DNA of 64,000 nt. It comes from Psychroserpens sp. Lineage in GTDB: Bacteria; Bacteroidota; Bacteroidia; Flavobacteriales; Flavobacteriaceae. Positions 45,044 to 52,041 of the stretch are shown here, in pieces (position 1 is the stretch's first letter; each line of letters begins with the position of its first letter). Below the pieces are notes generated by a model, which saw nothing but the letters and a program-made list of their open reading frames with translations, searched no databases and was not told the origin of the DNA. The position numbers and the translations under genes were made by a program. The DNA lies in contig JAEPNY010000005.1 of the NCBI GenBank assembly GCA_017643165.1, positions 1-64,000 on the forward strand, written 5' to 3'.

Positions 45044-45067
45044 ACCCATAATTCAATTCATTTTATT

Positions 45068-45364
45068 ATGGCGATTAAAAAACAGTATTTAAAGAGCAAG
45101 CCAGTATGTAAAGTTACATTTTCTGTGCCTGCGGAAGATGCTAAAAAAGTAGCAGTAGTTGGAACATTTAACGAATGGAACGAGAAAGCTGTTCAGTTGA
45201 AAAAATTGAAAAACGGTACATTCAAAGGAACTGTAGATTTAGAAAAAGACAATTCTTACGAATTTAGATATGTTGTTGATGGAACTTACATCAACGATGA
45301 CCAAGCAGATGCTTATGCGTGGAATGATTTCGCAGCAGCTGAAAATGGTGTTCTAAATGTGTAA
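45068..45364 (+). CDS. Stand-alone CBM48/isoamylase-N glycogen-binding-like domain protein
   Basis: A 98-residue cytoplasmic protein consisting almost only of an isoamylase-early-set/AMPK-type glycogen-binding domain: KVTFSVPAEDAKKVAVVGTFNEWNEKAVQLKK, cited here by its parts VAVVGTFNEWNEKA and YEFRYVVDGTYINDD. Such domains normally bind alpha-glucans next to a catalytic domain; none is present here. The start at 45068 is chosen because the promoter lies over the longer frame. It has a strong promoter and terminator of its own, so it is an independently expressed small protein. Role unknown. Confidence 0.85.
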   Translation: MAIKKQYLKSKPVCKVTFSVPAEDAKKVAVVGTFNEWNEKAVQLKKLKNGTFKGTVDLEKDNSYEFRYVVDGTYINDDQADAYAWNDFAAAENGVLNV

Positions 45365-45381
45365 TTTATCGTTTTGAAAAC

Positions 45382-45415
45382 AAAAAAAGCGCTTTCTACT
45401 GAAAGCGCTTTTTTT
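45382..45415. terminator. Bidirectional intrinsic terminator between CBM48 gene and thyA
   Basis: A 15-bp stem (45382-45396 with 45401-45415) including the flanking A/T runs, with loop TACT. Its right T-run overlaps the thyA stop codon. Confidence 0.85.
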
Positions 45416-46238
45416 ATACAGCAACCGCACCTTTAATATGCGGATGTGGATCATAATTTTCTAAGGTAAAATCTTCAAATTCAAATTCAAAGATGTCTGT
45501 TACCTCAGGATTTAATGTCATTGTTGGTAAAGGTCTTACATCTCTGGACATTTGTAATTCCAATTGTTCTAAATGATTTGCATAGATGTGCGCATCTCCA
45601 AATGTATGAACAAATTCTCCAGGTTGGTATCCGCAAACTTGAGCCATCATCATTGTAAATAAAGCATAGGAGGCAATATTGAAAGGAACGCCTAAAAATA
45701 TATCTGCACTTCGTTGATATAGCTGACAGGATAATTTACCGTCAGCAACATAAAACTGAAAAAACGCATGACAAGGTGGAAGTGCAGCTTTACCGTTCGC
45801 AACATTTTCACCGAAAGACTTCGACGTATCTGGAAGCACTGATGGATTCCAAGCTGATACCAGCATACGTCTACTGTCCGGATTGTTTTTTAGAGTGTGG
45901 ATAACATCTTTTATTTGGTCGATCTCATCACTATTCCAATTACGCCACTGATGTCCATAAACTGGACCAAGATCACCATTATCATCGGCCCATTCATTCC
46001 ATATTCTTACGCCATTTTCGGTTAGGTAATTAATATTCGTATCACCTTTAAGGAACCAAAGTAGTTCGTATATAATGGATTTTAAATGTAGTTTTTTTGT
46101 AGTCACCATCGGAAAACCTTCGCTAAGATCAAATCGCATTTGATATCCAAAAACACTTTTAGTTCCGGTTCCGGTGCGATCAGCTTTTACATTTCCGTTT
46201 TCTAAAACATACTTTACAAGGTCGTGGTATTGCTTCAT
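45414..46238 (-). CDS. thyA: Thymidylate synthase
   Basis: A 274-residue enzyme converting dUMP to dTMP with methylene-tetrahydrofolate, producing the dihydrofolate that DHFR recycles. The catalytic Cys156 is in [29 protein letters not shown] and [19 protein letters not shown] are also intact, and the C-terminal AVAV end is normal. It lies on the same strand as the DHFR fusion but is separated from it by the opposite-strand CBM48 gene. Confidence 0.98.
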   Translation of the reverse strand: MKQYHDLVKYVLENGNVKADRTGTGTKSVFGYQMRFDLSEGFPMVTTKKLHLKSIIYELLWFLKGDTNINYLTENGVRIWNEWADDNGDLGPVYGHQWRNWNSDEIDQIKDVIHTLKNNPDSRRMLVSAWNPSVLPDTSKSFGENVANGKAALPPCHAFFQFYVADGKLSCQLYQRSADIFLGVPFNIASYALFTMMMAQVCGYQPGEFVHTFGDAHIYANHLEQLELQMSRDVRPLPTMTLNPEVTDIFEFEFEDFTLENYDPHPHIKGAVAV

Positions 46239-46396
46239 AAGTCTTTCTCCAATTAAATTTAAGTAAGTTGTAATGCTGAGAATTCAGAATTTAAAAATAG
46301 AAATAAGCTTCGAATCTTTTTTCGAAACCAATGCGTTTTCTGTAAAAAGTTATTAACTATGGTTAGTAAATAGATATGATAAGTAAAACGCTGTGC

Positions 46397-48199
46397 TTAA
46401 CCGATGATCATCCCTGCAATTGTTGCCGAAACTAGTGAGGCCAGAGTTCCTCCGATAAGTGCCTTCATCCCGAATCTTGAGAGTAAGGTACGTTGACCTG
46501 GAGCCAATGAACCGATACCTCCTATCTGTATTCCAATCGAGGCAAAATTAGCAAAACCACATAGCATATACGTCGCCATAATGATTGACTTCTCATATTT
46601 TAAGTGCGTAAGATTAGATGCATTTTTGAGATCTGCCAATTGTATATAACCTACAAATTCACTTGCAGCGAGTTTAATACCTAAGAGTTGTCCCATTAAA
46701 GCCATATCTTCGGTAGCAACACCAATTAGCCACATTAAAGGTGCAAAGGCATAGCCCAGAATAAACTCGAGCGACAAACTTTGATATGGTGTATTAGCCA
46801 AGACCCACTCATTAATTGTTGTGATATCGCCAACCCATCCTAGAATACCGTTAATCATAGCAATAAATGCAACAAAAACTAATAGCATCGCTCCAACATT
46901 TACTGCAAGTCTTAATCCTTCAGTTGTACCGTTAGCTATGGCATCTAATAAATTGGAACCGATCTTATCTTGAGATACTGTAACGTCTTTATTTATGGCT
47001 TCAGTTTGTGGATATAAAATTTTAGAAATTACAATAGCACCAGGAGCAGCCATTACTGATGCAGCAAGTAAATGTTTAGCATAAACTAAACGTAGTGCAG
47101 GATCATCACCACCTAAAAATCCAATGTAGGCAGCAAGTACAGCACCTGCAACTGTGGCCATTCCACCGATCATAACAAGTAAGATCTCTGACTTGTTCAT
47201 CTTTTCAAGATAGGCCTTAATCATTAACGGAGCTTCTGTCTGTCCAAGAAAAATATTACCGGCCACACTCAAACTTTCGGCACCTGAGATGCCTAATAAT
47301 TTTGTGAGTAACCAGCCCATTCCCTTAACGATCTTTTGAATGATACCAAGGTAAAATAATACCGAAGTTAAGGCTGAGAAGAATAAAATAGTTGGTAATA
47401 CTTGAAATGCGAAGATGAATCCATACGAATTGATGTCCATAACACCACTAAACAGGAATTCACTTCCGGCTCTCGTAAAGTCTAATATGTTCACAAAAAT
47501 TTGACCAATAGACTCAAATATATTCTTGATGAAACTCACCTGTAGTACGCCTATTGCTATGACCAGTTGAAAACTCAATCCAATAATCACCGTACGCCAA
47601 TTGATCGCTTTTCTATTGCTGCTGAAAAGGAATGCAATAAAGATTAATGAGACCATGCCTAGCGCTCCTCTCCATAGGCTATTAAAACTGAAACCCTGAC
47701 TTTTAATGATGTCATCAGTGGCAGCAACTGAAGGCGTATAGGCTTCGTGTTGACTGGTCACAAAAGTGAACACATTATTATCATTTTTAATTGTTAAAGT
47801 TGTGAGAGAAACATCTATGACTTGATAATACTTATCGACTGTAGTAGGAACTTTCTGCTTGAATACCAGCAAATTGTTGTTTTGAAGCCAATAACCACTA
47901 TTAAAGGTGTTATTCAAAACTGCTGCATACTCGCCATTATCTCCAAGCGATAAAAACTCTTTACCCTTAATGAATTCGATGTCGGCGGACTTATCGTCTG
48001 GATAATTATCGAAGATTTCATGTTTAATTAATTGCCAGTCGTTGAAAATGAAATTCGCCGTGTCTTCAGTTTCAATTTTTAGATTTTGAAGTGCACTAGT
48101 TACTACTAAAGTGTCATTTTGAACCGTTTGATTACTTTGTCCAACACTTAAAGTCATTCCAAAAAAAATAGCCGTGATAGCTAATAAAACATGTTTCAT
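46397..48199 (-). CDS. CNT-family (NupC-like) nucleoside transporter with N-terminal exported lipocalin-like domain
   Basis: A 600-residue protein. Residues 1-21 are a cleavable-looking signal (MTLSVGQ end); residues about 50-155 form a beta-rich lipocalin-like domain (NDWQLIKHEIF, FLSLGDNGEYAAVLNN, GYWLQNNNLLVFK). From about 177 onward is a concentrative nucleoside transporter with NupG/NupC motifs (IFLGQTEAPLMIKAYL, GGMATVAGAVLAAYIG, CGFANFASIGIQIGG). CNT transporters take up nucleosides with Na+ or H+. The N-terminal domain doubles as a periplasmic add-on of unknown purpose. Two deoxynucleoside kinases elsewhere in the window could use the imported substrates. Confidence 0.88.
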   Translation of the reverse strand: MKHVLLAITAIFFGMTLSVGQSNQTVQNDTLVVTSALQNLKIETEDTANFIFNDWQLIKHEIFDNYPDDKSADIEFIKGKEFLSLGDNGEYAAVLNNTFNSGYWLQNNNLLVFKQKVPTTVDKYYQVIDVSLTTLTIKNDNNVFTFVTSQHEAYTPSVAATDDIIKSQGFSFNSLWRGALGMVSLIFIAFLFSSNRKAINWRTVIIGLSFQLVIAIGVLQVSFIKNIFESIGQIFVNILDFTRAGSEFLFSGVMDINSYGFIFAFQVLPTILFFSALTSVLFYLGIIQKIVKGMGWLLTKLLGISGAESLSVAGNIFLGQTEAPLMIKAYLEKMNKSEILLVMIGGMATVAGAVLAAYIGFLGGDDPALRLVYAKHLLAASVMAAPGAIVISKILYPQTEAINKDVTVSQDKIGSNLLDAIANGTTEGLRLAVNVGAMLLVFVAFIAMINGILGWVGDITTINEWVLANTPYQSLSLEFILGYAFAPLMWLIGVATEDMALMGQLLGIKLAASEFVGYIQLADLKNASNLTHLKYEKSIIMATYMLCGFANFASIGIQIGGIGSLAPGQRTLLSRFGMKALIGGTLASLVSATIAGMIIG

Positions 48200-48209
48200 C
48201 TAAAATGGG

Positions 48210-48818
48210 TTATCGTTTCGAAATCTCATCTCTTATTTTCGCTGCTTTTTCGTAGTCTTCATTATTTACAGCTTCATCGAGAAGTTTATGTAATTCTTTT
48301 AATGACTTATCTGAATAGCTTTCTTGAATACTAGCTTCTAACTCTTCAACTACCATATCATCAACTAAGATCGAATCTTGATCTTCGCTTTCTTTTTTCG
48401 GATTCACTTTAAGGTAAATTCCAGCTTTATCTAAGATATTCTTATAAGTAAAGATAGGTGCTTTAAATCGTAGAGCGAGGGCAATGGCATCACTTGTTCT
48501 GGCATCAATAATTTCCTCAATTTTGTCACGCTCACATATCAAACTCGAATAAAATACACCATCCACAAGTTTGTGAATGATTACTTGTTTTACGACGATA
48601 TCAAATCGATCAGCAAAATTTTTAAAAAGGTCATGCGTTAAAGGTCGTGGAGGTCTAATTTCTTTTTCTAGGGCAATTGCAATTGATTGAGCTTCAAATG
48701 CGCCAATAACGATAGGTAATTTTCGATCACCATCTACTTCATTTAGTATTAAAGCATAGGCACCGTTTTGAGTTTGGCTATACGATATCCCTTTAATATT
48801 TAATCTAACTAGGCTCAT
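48210..48818 (-). CDS. Bifunctional nuclease family protein (DUF151) with C-terminal UVR motif
   Basis: A 202-residue protein from the ATG at 48818 (MSLVRLNIKGISY); the frame extends 17 codons upstream without a better start. The first 140 residues are a DUF151/BFN domain (LPIVIGAFEAQSIAIALE, DARTSDAIALALRFKAPIFT). The C-terminus (about 165-202, LHKLLDEAVNNEDYEKAAKIRDEI) is a UvrB/UvrC-type motif. DUF151 proteins have reported DNase/RNase activity. It lies 10 nt upstream of the nucleoside transporter gene in the same direction, so the two are probably co-transcribed. Confidence 0.88.
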   Translation of the reverse strand: MSLVRLNIKGISYSQTQNGAYALILNEVDGDRKLPIVIGAFEAQSIAIALEKEIRPPRPLTHDLFKNFADRFDIVVKQVIIHKLVDGVFYSSLICERDKIEEIIDARTSDAIALALRFKAPIFTYKNILDKAGIYLKVNPKKESEDQDSILVDDMVVEELEASIQESYSDKSLKELHKLLDEAVNNEDYEKAAKIRDEISKR

Positions 48819-48933
48819 AGTGTATAAAGCGCAAAGAACTGTTTTAATTAGGACTTTACCAAACTGCATCAGCAGATTTAAGAATAAAGAACCAAATCAA
48901 AACAGCTCTTTTCAAACTACAATTTAAAAAAAA

Positions 48934-49896
48934 TTATGCGTTTTGAGCTTTAAATGCTTTTAATTTTTCGATCAGTGTTGGTACAACCTCAAAGGCGTCA
49001 CCAACTACACCATAATCCGCAGCTTTAAAGAATGGCGCTTCAGGATCGGTGTTGATTACAACTTTAACCTTAGAGGAATTAATTCCAGCTAAATGCTGTA
49101 TAGCACCTGAAATTCCAACCGCGATATATAGGTTAGATGCGACAGGTTTTCCTGTTTGTCCAACGTGTTCACTATGAGGTCTCCATCCAAGATCGGATAC
49201 CGGTTTTGAACATGCTGTAGCTGCACCTAAAACGTCTGCTAATTCTTCAATCATGCCCCAGTTTTCAGGCCCCTTTAATCCACGTCCACCAGAAACCACA
49301 ATTTCTGCATCTGCAATAGTTACTTTGTCGGTTGCTTTATCAACTGAATCCACTACAACACCAGAAGCTGGAATAGATGGAGAAAAGTCTTCACTAGCTG
49401 CATTACCGTTAGATTCTACTAATCCGAATGCATTCTTTGAAACACCAACAATTTTCACATCGGTGTCAATGGTCGTCATGTTGAACGCTTTATTTGTGAA
49501 AGCTGTTCGTTTCACTGTAAACGGAGATGTGCTTGAAGGCGCTTCAACAACATTTGAAGCATATCCTGCTTCTAGACCAACAGCTAAGATCGGCGCTAAA
49601 TATTTACTATCGGCACTAGAGCTAATGATAACGACAGAGGCACCTTCCTGTTTTGCAGCTTGTTCAATCACACCAGCATACGCCTTAGCATTGAATTTTT
49701 CTAGATCACCACTCTTTACATTTAATATTTTGTCTACACCGTATTTGCCTAATTCTGATGTATCATTAGCATTAACAGCAACGGCTGTCACGCTAACACC
49801 CATCGCATCTGCAACGGCTTTACCATAAGAAGCAACTTCAAAAGCAGCTTTTTTAAATTTTCCTTGTTCTGATTCTGTATATACTAAAACTGACAT
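48934..49896 (-). CDS. etfA: Electron transfer flavoprotein subunit alpha
   Basis: A 320-residue FAD-binding subunit that passes electrons from acyl-CoA and other dehydrogenases to the quinone pool. The C-terminal FAD motif region is clear (VVSGGRGLKGPENW, RPHSEHVGQTGKPVASNLYIAVGISGAIQHLAG, here quoted as HVGQTGKPV and GISGAIQHLAG). It follows etfB by 23 nt, forming the etfB-etfA unit, and is separated from the DUF151 gene by 115 nt. Confidence 0.96.
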   Translation of the reverse strand: MSVLVYTESEQGKFKKAAFEVASYGKAVADAMGVSVTAVAVNANDTSELGKYGVDKILNVKSGDLEKFNAKAYAGVIEQAAKQEGASVVIISSSADSKYLAPILAVGLEAGYASNVVEAPSSTSPFTVKRTAFTNKAFNMTTIDTDVKIVGVSKNAFGLVESNGNAASEDFSPSIPASGVVVDSVDKATDKVTIADAEIVVSGGRGLKGPENWGMIEELADVLGAATACSKPVSDLGWRPHSEHVGQTGKPVASNLYIAVGISGAIQHLAGINSSKVKVVINTDPEAPFFKAADYGVVGDAFEVVPTLIEKLKAFKAQNA

Positions 49897-49919
49897 GTGT
49901 TTTTTCTTTTATAGGTTAA

Positions 49920-50666
49920 TTAAATGGCCTTGGCTTCGTTGTGAAGTAAATTGATGAGTTCATCGATATTATCGGCATCTACAAGCGTTACAGCACCTTT
50001 AGGAGCTGGCTTTTCAAACTTTACTGCAGATGTGTCTGCAGCAACATTTGTTGGCTCAACAACATTCAGAGGTTTCTGTCTTGCCATCATAATTCCTCTC
50101 ATGTTCGGTATACGAAGATCACTTTCCTCAACTAATCCTTTTTGACCGCCTATCACCAATGGTAAGCTTGTTGAAACTGTTTCTTTTCCGCCATCAATTT
50201 CACGCATTGCTGTGGCGTTAGAACCGTCGATTTCAAGGCTAATACAATTGGTAACAAAATTTGCACCAGTTATAGCAGCTAACATACCAGGTACCATTCC
50301 GCCATTATAATCAATAGATTCACGTCCAGCAATTACCAGATCATACCCACCATCTTGAACTACTTTAGCTAATTCCTTAGCCACTTGCATACCATCTTTT
50401 GCTTCAGTATTCACGCGTATTGCAGCATCTGCTCCAATAGCCAATGCTTTACGTAAAGTTGGTTCGGTCTCAGCACCACCTACATTTACAACAGTGACAT
50501 TAGCACCTTGTTTTTCTTTAAACCACATTGCACGTGTTAAGCCAAATTCATCATTCGGATTGATAACAAATTGAACACCGTTTGTGTCAAATTTTGTATC
50601 ATTTTCAGCAAAATTGATCTTTGAAGTCGTATCAGGAACATGACTAATACATACCAATATTTTCAT
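49920..50666 (-). CDS. etfB: Electron transfer flavoprotein subunit beta
   Basis: A 248-residue AMP-binding subunit, partner of the downstream etfA. Typical segments: VCISHVPDTTSKINF, GAETEPTLRKALAIGADAAIRV, GRESIDYNGGMVPGMLAAI and a C-terminal recognition-loop region GIMMARQKPLNVV. It heads the etfB-etfA transcript and is divergent from pdhB across a 332-nt gap. Confidence 0.96.
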   Translation of the reverse strand: MKILVCISHVPDTTSKINFAENDTKFDTNGVQFVINPNDEFGLTRAMWFKEKQGANVTVVNVGGAETEPTLRKALAIGADAAIRVNTEAKDGMQVAKELAKVVQDGGYDLVIAGRESIDYNGGMVPGMLAAITGANFVTNCISLEIDGSNATAMREIDGGKETVSTSLPLVIGGQKGLVEESDLRIPNMRGIMMARQKPLNVVEPTNVAADTSAVKFEKPAPKGAVTLVDADNIDELINLLHNEAKAI

Positions 50667-50901
50667 ATTAATTAATTTATGTTGTGTGTAACTTTTTTCT
50701 AGAGCACGAAGATAATTATAAAATTCCGATTTTTACTATGCGTGCATAATAAAATTATGTAAAAATTAGTTTTTTTCGGTATTGATTAAAAATTTCGTAG
50801 AATATTTGAATCAAATTGAGAATTATTCATGTATTTAACCTGTGTCATTTAAGTTTAGGTTTATTAGTTTGGGGCATTTAAGTATTTAGCCTATTAACTT
50901 C

Positions 50902-50912
50902 AACGTTTGCGT
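50902..50912 (-). promoter_or_regulatory. Third ACGCAAACGTT site, upstream of pdhB
   Basis: An exact 11-nt match in reverse orientation to the two sites at 44807-44861, about 57 bp upstream of the pdhB -7 box. Confidence 0.35.
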
Positions 50913-50968
50913 AATTCAAAATATGATTTTTGCCATTTATTTTTCTATTCATTTCTTTCAATAATTAT

Positions 50969-50976
50969 TACTTTTG
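50969..50976 (+). promoter_or_regulatory. Candidate pdhB promoter (-7 box)
   Basis: TACTTTTG matches TAnnTTTG, 22 nt before the ATG. The -33 position has TTC (50948-50950, 18-nt spacer) rather than TTG. Confidence 0.5.
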
Positions 50977-50998
50977 CTATTCGTAAAAAAACTAATAA

Positions 50999-51976
50999 AT
51001 GAAGACAATTCAATTTAGAGAGGCTATTGCCGAGGCTATGAGTGAAGAAATGCGCCGTGATGAGAGCATTTATTTAATGGGTGAAGAGGTAGCCGAATAT
51101 AATGGAGCATACAAAGCTTCGAAGGGAATGTTGGATGAGTTTGGTCCGAAACGCGTTATTGATACACCAATTGCCGAGCTAGGTTTTGCTGGTGTTGCTA
51201 TCGGTTCTACAATGACAGGAAATAGACCAATTGTAGAATATATGACCTTTAATTTCTCTCTTGTTGGTATCGATCAAATTATTAATAATGCTGCGAAAAT
51301 CAGACAAATGTCAGGTGGGCAATTTAAATGTCCAATTGTGTTTCGTGGCCCAACGGCTTCTGCAGGTCAATTAGCTGCTACGCACTCACAAGCTTTTGAG
51401 AATTGGTTCGCGAATACGCCTGGATTAAAGGTGGTTGTACCGTCTAACCCTTATGACGCCAAAGGCTTATTGAAATCGGCAATACGCGATGACGATCCAG
51501 TAATCTTTATGGAAAGTGAGCAGATGTATGGGGATAAAGGCGACGTGCCTGAAGGTGAATATACGATCCCATTAGGTGTAGCTGATATTAAACGAGAAGG
51601 TACTGATGTGACTATCGTATCTTTCGGAAAAATCATTAAAGAGGCTTACAAGGCAGCTGATGAATTGGAAAAAGAAGGTATTTCTTGTGAAATAATTGAT
51701 CTTAGAACTGTAAGACCAATGGATAGAAAAACGGTTGTTGAATCTGTGAAGAAAACAAATCGTTTGGTTGTTTTGGAAGAGGCATGGCCATTTGGAAATG
51801 TTGCGACTGAAATAACATATTTGGTCCAATCAGAGGCATTTGATTACTTAGATGCTCCTGTTGTTAAGTTGAATACGGCTGATACACCTGCACCGTATTC
51901 ACCAGTATTATTAGAGCAATGGTTGCCTAATAGTAATGATGTCGTAAAAGCAGTAAAAAAAGTACTTTATAAATAA
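50999..51976 (+). CDS. pdhB: Pyruvate dehydrogenase E1 component, beta subunit
   Basis: A 325-residue thiamine-diphosphate enzyme subunit for oxidative decarboxylation of pyruvate. Recognisable segments: TIQFREAIAEAMSEEMRRD, YLMGEEVAEYNGAYKASKG, RVIDTPIAELGFAGVAIG, VFRGPTASAGQLAATHSQ, and the C-terminal VVLEEAWPFGNVATEI. The alpha subunit and E2 are not in this window, so it stands apart from them, as is common in Flavobacteriaceae. A terminator (52002-52037) separates it from the DUF5686 gene. Confidence 0.93.
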   Translation: MKTIQFREAIAEAMSEEMRRDESIYLMGEEVAEYNGAYKASKGMLDEFGPKRVIDTPIAELGFAGVAIGSTMTGNRPIVEYMTFNFSLVGIDQIINNAAKIRQMSGGQFKCPIVFRGPTASAGQLAATHSQAFENWFANTPGLKVVVPSNPYDAKGLLKSAIRDDDPVIFMESEQMYGDKGDVPEGEYTIPLGVADIKREGTDVTIVSFGKIIKEAYKAADELEKEGISCEIIDLRTVRPMDRKTVVESVKKTNRLVVLEEAWPFGNVATEITYLVQSEAFDYLDAPVVKLNTADTPAPYSPVLLEQWLPNSNDVVKAVKKVLYK

Positions 51977-52001
51977 ATAAATCGCATTTTTTTGCGTTAT
52001 C

Positions 52002-52037
52002 AAAACTTCATTAGCACGATTGTTGATGAAGTTTTTT
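52002..52037 (+). terminator. Intrinsic terminator after pdhB
   Basis: A 10-bp stem (52002-52011 with 52026-52035) with a 14-nt loop and a T-run, ending 4 nt before the next ATG. Confidence 0.65.
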
Positions 52038-52041
52038 ACTT

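Larger units (their letters stand above)
44768..45067. other. 300-bp regulatory gap between the DHFR fusion and the CBM48 gene
   Basis: No gene is visible. It contains two identical ACGCAAACGTT sites 44 bp apart (44807-44817 and 44851-44861), a 17-bp inverted repeat (44971-44987) and a full consensus promoter for the CBM48 gene (45013-45043). It must also hold the promoter of the divergent DHFR gene, which I could not place. Confidence 0.6.
50667..50998. other. 332-bp divergent intergenic region between etfB and pdhB
   Basis: AT-rich, no credible gene or RNA. It contains one ACGCAAACGTT site on the minus strand (50902-50912) and a -7 box for pdhB (50969-50976). On the minus strand TATCTTCG (50707-50714) is a weak -7 candidate for etfB. 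Nothing else recognisable. Confidence 0.5.

Noticed and set aside
45014-45067. N-terminal extension of the CBM48 gene from TTG at 45014
   Set aside because: That TTG is the -33 element of a consensus promoter, so the mRNA starts downstream of it.
49253-49828. 191-residue plus-strand frame opposite etfA
   Set aside because: Long but antisense to a clear etfA, with low-complexity Ala/Ser/Thr content, no promoter and no recognisable domain.
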